64,000 bases of DNA, from assembly GCA_956465555.1 (NCBI GenBank), contig OY101115.1, positions 3,162,001 to 3,226,000 of the forward strand. Direction: 5' to 3'. This document shows, piece after piece, positions 52,862 through 61,893 of the stretch. Position 1 is the stretch's first letter, and every line of letters begins with the position of its first letter. The stretch is from Nitzschia sp. pyKryTriq1. Taxonomy: Eukaryota; Bacillariophyta; Bacillariophyceae; Bacillariales; Bacillariaceae. The position numbers and the translations under genes were made by a program. Under the pieces are notes generated by a model. The model made no database searches, was not told the origin of the DNA, and saw only the letters and a list, made by a program, of their open reading frames with translations.

Positions 52862-53867
52862 TATCTTGGATCTCTGCTTCAAAATGACTTTTCGTGTTTG
52901 TGTGATTTGTGAGAGTGGGGAGTGGGACAACGATGACTGTGGTCGGTGGAGGGTGGGATGAAAATACCGGTTCGGTACCGGTACTGTACACGTACTGGTA
53001 CATCTACTCGTACCGGTAGCTTTTCCGGGGAAAGTTTTACACAGTTGTGTCGGCGAATTTCGTCGACAGTGGCAGTGGGTATGTACTGGTACATACAGAG
53101 CTGGTACCACCACCACCGTATTATTTTCCCGTCGTCGTCATTATTAATTCGCTCGGAGCATCAATATTTGTGGAATTCCTTCATTTACGACCCGCTTTTC
53201 ATGAGAAGGCGAATCTCCTTCGTTGAGAATGGGGAATGGCCTATTTGAAAAAAATGTTCGGTACTCTGTAGTCTACTCGTACATGTAGGGACAACAATAC
53301 GACCAAACCGGTTGAACCTTGGTTGAACTTGGTTGAACTGCGAACCCGAAAAAAAATGTTCTTCTACGCTACCAGTAGTACAAGTACCGATTATTCGGTA
53401 CTGTGGGATATTCAACTCTGCAATATGAGAACCACGCGACAGCGATAGTTATAAGAACAAAAAAACCGGTACTGTACCGGTCCGTCAGGCAGGAATTGAA
53501 CCCCAAGCCCCTACCCGTACGTGTCTGTACGTATGTAAATAATGTTCCAAAAATATACACCGAAGTAAAGATATTTTTACTACCTTGTATGCTCGCTCAC
53601 CGCTCACACGGAACGGAACAGGTACCAATTCAATTTTAAAATACAGCAATATCATACCGTAGGCTCATCTACTGCCCTCATCAGTTACCAGTGCCTAGTC
53701 TCTACGGGTACGATGAAGGCACGGGCCTTTCAGAATATGAGAGTGCCCAGTGCCTAGCCTGCGATCTCGGGGGAAGTTGTGGCTCACCCCCTCACATCTC
53801 TGATCACAACGTGCGGTCATTAGGGATTGTTAATGGACGATTCTTCGATGAATCACTAACTCCTTGA
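52862..53867. other. intergenic region with GTAC palindromes
   Basis: No gene seen. TACCGGTACTGTACACGTAC-type sequence lies at ~52965-53015 and 53080-53110, with more at 53250-53290, 53380-53402 and 53465-53535. A tandem GGTTGAACTT repeat lies at ~53310-53340. Confidence 0.5.
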
Positions 53868-55367
53868 TCACCCCGAGTTAACCCCCTGACTGGGCAACTC
53901 GACCTTGCCAGCCATTATGGTCTTTAGAGTAACCTTTCCTTTCCACTCGCCGGGGATGTGCTGATAGGTAGGCGACAAATCTTTCTCGCTAATGTAGGAT
54001 GAGTTTGCCGTGCATTTGAGATCGCGGACACTCTTTTGATAGTACTCGTCCAAAGTTTTCTCCCGATTCGGATCGGCGTACCCCGCTTGAATCCCACCCC
54101 ATACAACGCAGCCTTGTTCGGGGCGCAAAATGTCCCTGGTCACGTGAGAATACGTAAAATCCAAGAATCGATGGATTTGGTAGGATTCCGCAAACGCATA
54201 GACAGTTGTGGAGTGAATCATGAGATCCCCATACCTCTTTCGGTAGATAAAGCCCTGCCTGTCAAGCGTCTTGAGATATCGCTTGACTGGGGCACTTGTG
54301 AAGAATTGCAAGTCCGCGACAAAGAAGTTATTGTAGAAGCCACAAAGATCTCGGTGCATCTCACGCTTCATGGGATTTTTCATTTTCCAATTGTTCAGCC
54401 ATGGGGCAATTCGTCGATTGTATTCGAGCTCATAGGCGCAAAGCCGAAACCCATATACAAATTTATTCGCAAGCATGTAGTCAAAAATGTCATAATGTAT
54501 TGGCGAAAGAATCAGAGAATCCTCGTCGATTCTGAGCAAGTGCCGATAGTTGCAGTCAAGTGCAGCATTCATTTCTTCAAAGAATTGCCATATCTTGACT
54601 CCAAACCAGCGGCACATGTGGCGATAACCTACTGGGAAGATATCCGCGTCAATCCAATGTGACCGGTCGTCCTTGTCGTGCCACGATGGCAGAGTCCAAA
54701 AAGCAGTACCGTTCAAATTGACAAGCTTTAGAATACCAGGGCGTGTGTTCAAGGATGATTCCAGAAAGATAAGATCTTTTTCGTCAAAGTCTCCAGTATG
54801 GAAAAGGAAAATGTCCATATTCTTAGAATGGTTGCCAATCGAAATATAATTCTTCGCCAGCAGATCTAACGCGTTCAGCAGCATACCGTAGCTATCACGA
54901 TGATAGGTTGCGTGCTCTTTCTGGACCAGAATAACCACTGCGTTTTGTTTGCACTGATGAGCGCTACTGGTACCGGTACCGGTACCGATAGGTCTACTTG
55001 TACGAGCAATGGAAATGTTTCCAGACATCGACTCAAACGACTCGTAGGAAACAAGTCGTCTCACGTGCTGGGTGTTTTGGAGAGCAGGGAAACCACTGCT
55101 GTCTGTGCCATTGAAGCTCAAATACGGAGCTGCAAATGACAACGAAGAATCATGATCATGATCACTGCCTGGATTAACGTCATAAAGCCATCCAAACAAC
55201 ACGGCCGCGGTAAGAAATAAAATAGTGATATTTTGAGGCCTGACTTTGCCGTATTTCAGTTGTCTTTTGATTTTACTTTTCCCCGACGAAGATGAGTTAG
55301 TAGCAACTTGAGCAGACCGATGATGATTATCAGAGGATGATCGCTGCCCCCCTCTGAAGTTCAACAT
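53868..55367 (-). CDS. GT15-family alpha-1,2-mannosyltransferase (KTR/MNT1-like)
   Basis: Single exon, 499 aa. Type II Golgi topology: a basic N-terminus, then ITILFLTAAVLFGWLY as anchor, and a Ser/Thr-rich stem. The catalytic domain has the GT15 motifs GYRHMCRWFGVKIWQFF, YRHLLRIDEDS (RxDEDS-type divalent metal segment), YMLANKFVYGFRL, FYNNFFVADLQFF and KRYGDLMIHS. The family transfers mannose from GDP-Man to glycans of secreted proteins. Its stem contains IGTGTGTSS, encoded by three GGTACC-type units at ~54968-54988: the genome's intergenic motif inside a coding region. The upstream neighbour is divergent. Family is secure; the acceptor is unknown. Confidence 0.92.
   Translation of the reverse strand: MLNFRGGQRSSSDNHHRSAQVATNSSSSGKSKIKRQLKYGKVRPQNITILFLTAAVLFGWLYDVNPGSDHDHDSSLSFAAPYLSFNGTDSSGFPALQNTQHVRRLVSYESFESMSGNISIARTSRPIGTGTGTSSAHQCKQNAVVILVQKEHATYHRDSYGMLLNALDLLAKNYISIGNHSKNMDIFLFHTGDFDEKDLIFLESSLNTRPGILKLVNLNGTAFWTLPSWHDKDDRSHWIDADIFPVGYRHMCRWFGVKIWQFFEEMNAALDCNYRHLLRIDEDSLILSPIHYDIFDYMLANKFVYGFRLCAYELEYNRRIAPWLNNWKMKNPMKREMHRDLCGFYNNFFVADLQFFTSAPVKRYLKTLDRQGFIYRKRYGDLMIHSTTVYAFAESYQIHRFLDFTYSHVTRDILRPEQGCVVWGGIQAGYADPNREKTLDEYYQKSVRDLKCTANSSYISEKDLSPTYQHIPGEWKGKVTLKTIMAGKVELPSQGVNSG
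54968..54988. repeat. (GGTACC)n tract within the GT15 coding sequence
   Basis: About three tandem GGTACC units encode the GTGTGT stretch in the stem of the GT15 protein. They keep the frame because the unit is six bases. Confidence 0.9.
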
Positions 55368-56101
55368 TGCAGGTCGAGGTGAGGCACATGCTATTTTAAC
55401 ACTGTCGTCGGTTGTCGGTTGTCGGTTGCTCTCATCTCGAGATCATAAAGTGGAGAAACTTTCGCTTCACCGTTGTCGTACCGGTAGGTTTATACACGTA
55501 TTTTAGGTATTATTTTTTTATGGCTTTTGGCTTGGTCGTGAAAAATGGCGCCTGCCTGCATACGCTAGCATGCTTCCTGGTGAAAAAGATCTGGTGTCGC
55601 GGGTGTTCGGTACCCCTCAGTATGAGTTTCTTGCCTACACTGTAACAAGATTAAATATACATAGTGGTCGAAGGGGTCGAACACTCGGGGTTAACCCAAT
55701 AATGAGAGACATTTTCTCGCTTGACAAATTTCGCCGTTCTCGGCATGCATTACGATTATTACGATTACAGTTGTACAGTACACGTGTTGTTGGGGGCTAT
55801 TCTCTCATTACTACGTATATATTTCAACGACCGACGAGAAAGCAGTTCACCTATTATTTCATGTTGTTTTAGAAGACTGTCCACTTTATCAAACTACTCA
55901 GAACATATCACTGATTCTTTGCTCCTAAAAGCGAGCATCGGCGATCGGCGCAATATTGAAAGACAAGGAAGCCGCAGCCTTGCTTCCGCGCTGCTTATTT
56001 CACATAAACCGAGTTGGCGCCTACTGCGCAGGTGGAAAGGCGATTGATTGGTATTGCAAACAGTGCATCTTTTGCGGATTCACAGGCTTCATCATCGTGT
56101 C
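55368..56101. other. intergenic divergent region
   Basis: No gene seen. A short GTACCGGTA lies near 55477, and GATTATTACGATTA and related AT repeats lie at ~55750-55770. An in-frame extension upstream of 56102 lacks an ATG. Confidence 0.45.
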
Positions 56102-58870
56102 ATGTTTGGAGGTGGTAAAAGAATAAACTCGACGGGCCCCAGCCGGGCACTGAGTTTGCCTGTGGGGAGGAACGCAAGGGGCCAGAATCCAAATCCAAAT
56201 AAACAAAGAAGTGGCAGTGATGCGGGGGATGCCAACCCGTCGGCGGAAATACCACCGAGGCCAGGTTTGGGACGAAGCTCTTCGTATACGAAGTTGACGA
56301 AATTGCGGCCGCAGCAGCAGCAGCAGCGGGGATCTAGATCACCCCCTGAATCACCTACCGGTGTACCAAAACGACCGGCTTCGTTGAGATCCATGAAACG
56401 TTCTGATTCACCCTCCAAACCACGAGCTCCGAGACGGCACACTTCGATGAGATCCTCGTCAAAACGACGATCGAAATCACCCTCCGAATTGTCAGCACCG
56501 AAACGACATACTTCCATGATATCTCCAAAACCACGTTCCAAATCACCCTCTGATGATTCCCCAGCACAGAAACCGAGTTCGATGAGATCGTTGAAATCTC
56601 GCTCTAAATCACCCGCCGATGAAGCACCGAGACGGCCGCATTCGATGAGATCGATGAAACAGCGATCACAATCACCAGTTATGCGTAAAAAAGATTTAGT
56701 AACGCCCGTGGCATCTTCGACAAAGTCGTCAAAACAGTCTCACAGAATGAAGTCGCCGAGGGGGGGCGGAACACACAAGAGTCATAAACCAAGGTCTCCC
56801 AGGACCCCAAAGATAAAGCCTGTTCCGAAACGCACGGACGATGAACAAATCATACCCCCAGACTTGGAAAATACACCTCCGGGCGAATTGTCTAGCGATG
56901 TCAAAGGCGGTGATCTTGATGACATGCCAAGCTTGGTGGACGACTCCGTTGTTCGGGACACACTGGAGGCAGAGCGTGGAGGCAGGCAGTGGAAGATAAC
57001 GGAAGACACTCCAGCTGGGCACGCCGAGGAAAGACTGGTCATGGTGTCAGCTATTGAACACGACGATCAGAGTGGTGACTGGGGAATTGATGATTCAGAA
57101 TTTCTGGAAGAAGATGAAGATATAATCGAGGACGAAGATGAGCATTCGCTTGCCGTCGCAAGATCTCGGGGGCTGAATAGTCTTCCTACTGATCCTAGTT
57201 CTGCGAATGGCTCTTCCAACCAGGTGGATGTGAATGCAGACCGCGATCGATTTGCACCAGCTTTTAATAACCGTGATAGATGGAAACATGGTGAAAAGTT
57301 AGAGGATAAATCACCAGATGTCGAGCGAGCAGTCAGTGCCGATGAGTCACTTCTCAGTGATACAAATGAAGAGGAAGATTTGGAGTCTTCGAGCGAGATA
57401 TCGAAATTAGCTACAGAAAAATGGGAAAAGCCCTCTCTATTTCCAGATGAAGGTGTTCCCGACGATGGCGGCGATGAAGGTAATGACAGGACACCGGCAA
57501 CTGCAAAAAGGAGTGGAGGTACTAGACGACCCGGAAGGATGAAAGCTGCACCAGACCTTGAGGTCGAATCGTTGCGCAAAGACGATGCGACCAGCAATAG
57601 CTCTTTTACAGAATCTACCACAGAGCCCCTGGTGTCGACCCCAAAGCGGAAATCCAGTAGGAGGCAGAAGAAGCCACCCTCTTCTCTTCAATCATCGACA
57701 GGCCGACAAGAAAAGAAAGGTAGCGAAAGCACTGGACGGAATTCCCACCGACAAAGTGCGCATAGGCCACGGAAGGAACGTGATGCTCTGCATGCACAGA
57801 AGCACAGAAAAGTCCCCGACGACATCCCCACAACACTGAGCCCCGATGGAACAGTCCAATCGCCGATGACTTCCTCTTTGAGATCACCTATGAGCTCCTC
57901 TTTGACATCAACTGCAAACTCGCAAATCATGACGTCAAGTCGATCGCAGCAACAGCACCAAAGCCTCAAGGCACTTAGACGGCACCACGCCGCGAATCGA
58001 CACCCAACTTCAAAATCGAAACGGCATCCCAATAGTTCGCTTAATGACCACGTTGGAAGCAGTCGAGATCACTCCGGGACAGTAGAAGTGGACGACGACA
58101 CGCTCGGTGCATCCACAATAAGCACGAATTTCACCACAACGCAACGTACCCGTGGAGACAACACCGTATCAGAACGATCTCTTTTCCAATCCGATAGAAC
58201 TGGTTCCAGCCAGATCCCCAGAATTCCTCAGAGACACATTGAAGAATCTGATTCCGAGGACAGCGACGAAGATGAAAAGAATCACCCTCAGCAGACTACT
58301 CGAACGAAAGACAACCAAATTTCAGCGATTCAAAAAGCGGCTATGACTGCGGAGGATCTATTTAGCCGAAATGCTTCTGTTGACAAACCAGTGGGGGGCA
58401 GAAATGATTTTAGTGCAGTTTTGAGACGTCCCTCTGGCGAAGGCGACGATATACTCGAAATGGGCGACGAAGATTTCTCGCTTGGGAGCGCCGATCAAAC
58501 TGACGGAACACCACAGCCCGCGGCTTTTCTGCAGCTTAATCCTAGCGAACATGGTGTTGTGATCGAGGCAGACATTGTTGATACTAAAACGGGGGAGTTT
58601 CATACAGAAGCTCTCTTACAGGTGGATCCTGGTGCCACACAGAGTGTGTCGATCGAGCCCAAAGACTCCTCAGGAGTCATTTCTTGTGATAAAAGCGAGC
58701 AGCTTGAAAAGGTGAACGAAGAAACTGTCGTAGATTTGAGTAAGCGGATATATGGTGTCGGAGCAGATGGCTCCCCGGGGAAAAACAAGAAAAAGTCAAG
58801 ACTTGGACTTTTCAAGAAGATGGCATCCTGGAAAGGCAAAGTGTCCCTCGACGAAGAAAAAGACAAATAG
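56102..58870 (+). CDS. large disordered protein with tandem RSKSP/RHTSMRS repeats
   Basis: Single exon, 922 aa from MFGGGKR (ATG 56102). After a poly-Gln run (five CAG, 56312-56326) come five and a fraction repeats of ~22 aa, pattern RSKSPSxxxxPKRHTSMRSxK (56327-56675). An acidic middle follows (EDEDIIEDEDEHS), then Ser/Arg/Lys-rich low complexity, and a short ordered-looking C-terminus SRLGLFKKMASWKGKVS. The RSKSP units are typical basophilic and proline-directed kinase sites and could bind RNA, microtubules or membranes; I cannot decide. No orthologue is recognised. An upstream exon cannot be excluded. Confidence 0.7.
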   Translation: MFGGGKRINSTGPSRALSLPVGRNARGQNPNPNKQRSGSDAGDANPSAEIPPRPGLGRSSSYTKLTKLRPQQQQQRGSRSPPESPTGVPKRPASLRSMKRSDSPSKPRAPRRHTSMRSSSKRRSKSPSELSAPKRHTSMISPKPRSKSPSDDSPAQKPSSMRSLKSRSKSPADEAPRRPHSMRSMKQRSQSPVMRKKDLVTPVASSTKSSKQSHRMKSPRGGGTHKSHKPRSPRTPKIKPVPKRTDDEQIIPPDLENTPPGELSSDVKGGDLDDMPSLVDDSVVRDTLEAERGGRQWKITEDTPAGHAEERLVMVSAIEHDDQSGDWGIDDSEFLEEDEDIIEDEDEHSLAVARSRGLNSLPTDPSSANGSSNQVDVNADRDRFAPAFNNRDRWKHGEKLEDKSPDVERAVSADESLLSDTNEEEDLESSSEISKLATEKWEKPSLFPDEGVPDDGGDEGNDRTPATAKRSGGTRRPGRMKAAPDLEVESLRKDDATSNSSFTESTTEPLVSTPKRKSSRRQKKPPSSLQSSTGRQEKKGSESTGRNSHRQSAHRPRKERDALHAQKHRKVPDDIPTTLSPDGTVQSPMTSSLRSPMSSSLTSTANSQIMTSSRSQQQHQSLKALRRHHAANRHPTSKSKRHPNSSLNDHVGSSRDHSGTVEVDDDTLGASTISTNFTTTQRTRGDNTVSERSLFQSDRTGSSQIPRIPQRHIEESDSEDSDEDEKNHPQQTTRTKDNQISAIQKAAMTAEDLFSRNASVDKPVGGRNDFSAVLRRPSGEGDDILEMGDEDFSLGSADQTDGTPQPAAFLQLNPSEHGVVIEADIVDTKTGEFHTEALLQVDPGATQSVSIEPKDSSGVISCDKSEQLEKVNEETVVDLSKRIYGVGADGSPGKNKKKSRLGLFKKMASWKGKVSLDEEKDK
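56327..56675 (+). repeat. tandem ~22-aa coding repeat (RSKSP...RHTSMRS)
   Basis: Five degenerate copies of 21-24 codons plus a partial sixth. Codon choices differ between copies, so the array is old or under selection rather than a recent slippage product. Confidence 0.85.
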
Positions 58871-58935
58871 TTCTAGACGTTTCGTCGAATTTTGGTATCA
58901 AATTGTATAGTTGGTTTAGCGGTTACTTCTATTAC

Positions 58936-61251
58936 CTATTGAAATAAATACGATCGATTTGGACGAGGGTTTACCCAGCGCTTCCGCGTTGGGACAATGT
59001 CATCTTCGATGTTGTAAGGAATATCAACGAGTAAGGATCTTTGAGGTGGCGCGGGTTGCTTCACGGTGGGTGGAGGTTTGGATGTGCGAGGGATGGGTTC
59101 GGGATAATCGCATTGGGTTGTCATCCCTGAAGGTGGGATCGTGATTGGAGGATGAATGGCTTCATCTGCTGTTTCCCGACTAGCGCGGTCAACGTTGTAG
59201 GCTTCATCATAATTTGGAAGTTGCTGGCTCAGTACTTTAATGTCGACAGTAGAGGAGTCAACCTTATGCTCATTTTGTTCCACTTCCACATCGTCAGAAG
59301 CAATGTCGAGGTCGTCATCCCATCCGTCACCAAAATCCTCCTCAGCGGGAGTTTCCTCCGCCTGAGTTTCAGATGCACCAAACGCCATCATTTTCGACGG
59401 CGGTGGCACTTGTTTGCCGCCGGGAGTCACCGTTGTTCTGGCGGGGATTACACTCGCCAAAGGAGGAGCTTCCTTTTGCCTTGGTGGAGGAGCCATCGTC
59501 TTCGGCTGAGGAGGAGTCGCGGCCGACAGTCCCTGGGGTGGTGGGGGTTGTACTGATGATGCAGCATTGGATATAGGTGGCTCGGGCTCGCGATAGAGTT
59601 TAGGTGCTTGCATCACCGGCTCTGGTTTTCGATAGAGCATGGGTTGCTGGGGGGTCGAGATGGTCGTTCCACCATATAACATTTCGGGATCTTCGTCGGG
59701 AATAGTGACACTCTTGGCCAGGGCACTCCATCCTGTACTGACCAGTCCTCCCAAGATGGATTTTGGACGTGAAGCATCGACTGAAGCTGGCGTCAAGCGT
59801 GGCGGCGGTGGACGGGCCTGGGGCGGTGGGTGCGATGGCGGATGGGGTGGGGCGACTGGCCTGCTAGATGATTGTTCTGCTTGTAGTCGCTTTGGTTGTG
59901 CTTCTCGGTGGGCAGCTAGTGCCCGGGCCTCTTCTTCCGCCGCCAGAAGTACATTGGTGTCTGGCAAGAATCTCGAAATACCACCCCGAACAGCTTTGAA
60001 TTTTGACTTGAGACCAATCACAGATTCCATATCCTTCAGGGCCGATTTCATTCCTGCCTTTGACTGGGTGAGTAGTTGCTGAGATTGTTCTAAAAAGGCA
60101 TCTCGGAAAATGTCAGCAGGGGCGTTTTGCAGGTATAAATCTTCGTGACCCGGCAATTCATTGAGGTGTCCTTCCATCATTGTCAAAAAATCTGCTACCT
60201 TTTGCAATTGGGAGTATTGACTTTCTTTGAGAGTGACAATTATTTTGTCCACCTGAAACTTGACCATGGGCGGTTCATGTTGTTTCGGTGAAAAGGCAAC
60301 CGTGGTTCGTATTGTAGCAATATTAAGGCGTGGACCCTCTTCTACTGGCAAGGACAGCTGTAGCATGCAGTTACATTGGAGCATGTCTCTTCCTCCGTCT
60401 CCATAGTGCAATCGAAACTGACACATCTGTGCAACGCAAATCGCCAGAAATTGCTGTCTCACCACGAGATCAGGCCCCGTCAGGACATGGAGCAAGTCAG
60501 CGAGTATAGACTGATTGGCACAGCGAGCAATGAGGGAGTGGTCGGGGAGATGATGATTCGCAATGGTTTGTTTGTCTGTTTCCACGTGACCACCCGGCAG
60601 AATCACTTGATAGTTCATCCGTGGGACTTCTTTCGTTCGGGTGTACTCGGCCAGACCAGGGCGAGCCGAATAATACTCTAACAATTCCTGCGCTTTCTCC
60701 GGCGTATTGTACTCAAACTCTAAGATTGCGTTGATCGATGACAACATACGGCTCAACGATCCAACATAATCTTCTAGTTCTTGCAAAATATTCGTCTTGG
60801 ACGGAGGCGGCGAGGGATCCTCCCCATCGTCGCTATTAGCAAAGAGTTCTTCGTCCTCTTCCCAGCCGCCACCACCACTAGCAGCATTGCTATAAGCACC
60901 AGAGGTTCCTTCATTGTCAGCAGCTGGAATTTGAAACCCCGCACCAAATGTATTGTCCTCGGGCTCGCTGGACCCTTGCGGTGGATGTGGAATAGTGGGT
61001 GCCTGCTTGTTGTTGTTGTTGTTGTTGTCATCCCAGTCATCATCATCCAAATTCAAGTCGTCTTCATCTTCATCCCAGCCTTCTGCTGCTGCATTTCCCT
61101 GATTGGCATCATCATTGTCGCCGTCTTCGTCATCGAAGAGCTCCTCGTCCTTTTCCCAGCCGCCTGCTCCCTGCTGATGTGCTGGCGCGTTGTTGTTGTC
61201 CTCCTCCAGCGTGATATCCAAGTCATCGTCGTCGTCCCACCCGTCGTTCAT
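58936..61251 (-). CDS. acidic protein with repeated GW-acid motifs and an unrecognised central domain
   Basis: Single exon, 771 aa from MNDGWDDDDDLDI (ATG 61251). The N-terminal ~150 residues contain four copies of GW followed by acids and Leu (GWDDDDDLDI, GWEKDEELF, GWDEDEDDLNL, GWEEDEELF), and a fifth (GDGWDDDLDIASDD) lies at ~655. Between them is a folded-looking region (~160-450: ILQELEDYVGSLSRMLSS, LLEYYSARPGLAEY, LPDHSLIARCANQSILADLL) followed by a Pro-rich linker. Acidic Trp motifs in other proteins bind coat adaptor appendages or coatomer delta-COP, so a vesicle-trafficking role is plausible but unproven. The core domain is not recognised. Confidence 0.75.
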   Translation of the reverse strand: MNDGWDDDDDLDITLEEDNNNAPAHQQGAGGWEKDEELFDDEDGDNDDANQGNAAAEGWDEDEDDLNLDDDDWDDNNNNNNKQAPTIPHPPQGSSEPEDNTFGAGFQIPAADNEGTSGAYSNAASGGGGWEEDEELFANSDDGEDPSPPPSKTNILQELEDYVGSLSRMLSSINAILEFEYNTPEKAQELLEYYSARPGLAEYTRTKEVPRMNYQVILPGGHVETDKQTIANHHLPDHSLIARCANQSILADLLHVLTGPDLVVRQQFLAICVAQMCQFRLHYGDGGRDMLQCNCMLQLSLPVEEGPRLNIATIRTTVAFSPKQHEPPMVKFQVDKIIVTLKESQYSQLQKVADFLTMMEGHLNELPGHEDLYLQNAPADIFRDAFLEQSQQLLTQSKAGMKSALKDMESVIGLKSKFKAVRGGISRFLPDTNVLLAAEEEARALAAHREAQPKRLQAEQSSSRPVAPPHPPSHPPPQARPPPPRLTPASVDASRPKSILGGLVSTGWSALAKSVTIPDEDPEMLYGGTTISTPQQPMLYRKPEPVMQAPKLYREPEPPISNAASSVQPPPPQGLSAATPPQPKTMAPPPRQKEAPPLASVIPARTTVTPGGKQVPPPSKMMAFGASETQAEETPAEEDFGDGWDDDLDIASDDVEVEQNEHKVDSSTVDIKVLSQQLPNYDEAYNVDRASRETADEAIHPPITIPPSGMTTQCDYPEPIPRTSKPPPTVKQPAPPQRSLLVDIPYNIEDDIVPTRKRWVNPRPNRSYLFQ

Positions 61252-61893
61252 TATTTTTCTCAATGTATGCCAGCCACTAGACTACGTAATGGAGAAGCAG
61301 ACTAAGTGATGGGTACTGACTGTACATACTCTACGATCCAAAGATCAGTCGCAATACTGGGACTGATCTAATGGAGGTCTCGATCCATCATGGTAGATCA
61401 AGACCAAACACAAAACCGTTTTGTTGCGTGACAAAACGCAATAACGACACAACGAATATGTTGTTGAAAAAATAATGTGAAATCGTGCGCGTGCGCGGAG
61501 GCTGGCTTTTGGCATGACTCGTTCGACTGCCTCAATTCCGGTTTTGGTCGACTTGGTCAAATACATGTCGTCACACCACGCATACCACCGCAAGTCTCGT
61601 GTCTCGTCGCGGCCATCGCCGCGATATCATAAAATGAACCAGAAAAAAAGACCGAAGTCTTTTCCTCGCTCTCCACCATGGTGAAAACATTGAAGTAACT
61701 ATTTTAAGTTGTACATACAGCACGGTACCCCACACCACACCACACATCACATCACACACTACTTTTATGCCATCATCATCATCGCCTCTACAGTTATCAG
61801 TATCGACCTATAGATCGCTCTTGTAATTTTCAGTGAGAAATACTGTACTCGAGTACATGACATTTTAAAATTAATGAGGTAGAAAACACGAAA
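61252..61893. other. intergenic divergent region
   Basis: No gene seen. GTACTGACTGTACATAC lies at ~61313-61330, and CACACCACACCACACATCACATCACACAC simple sequence lies at ~61729-61758. Confidence 0.45.

Noticed and set aside
53450-53525. Possible tRNA on the minus strand (GGGGTTCAATTCC, B-box-like)
   Set aside because: The T-arm stem does not pair, and no A box or acceptor stem could be matched.
57067-57621. 184-codon antisense frame in the RSKSP protein gene
   Set aside because: Ser-rich shadow of acidic codons; no start context or domain.
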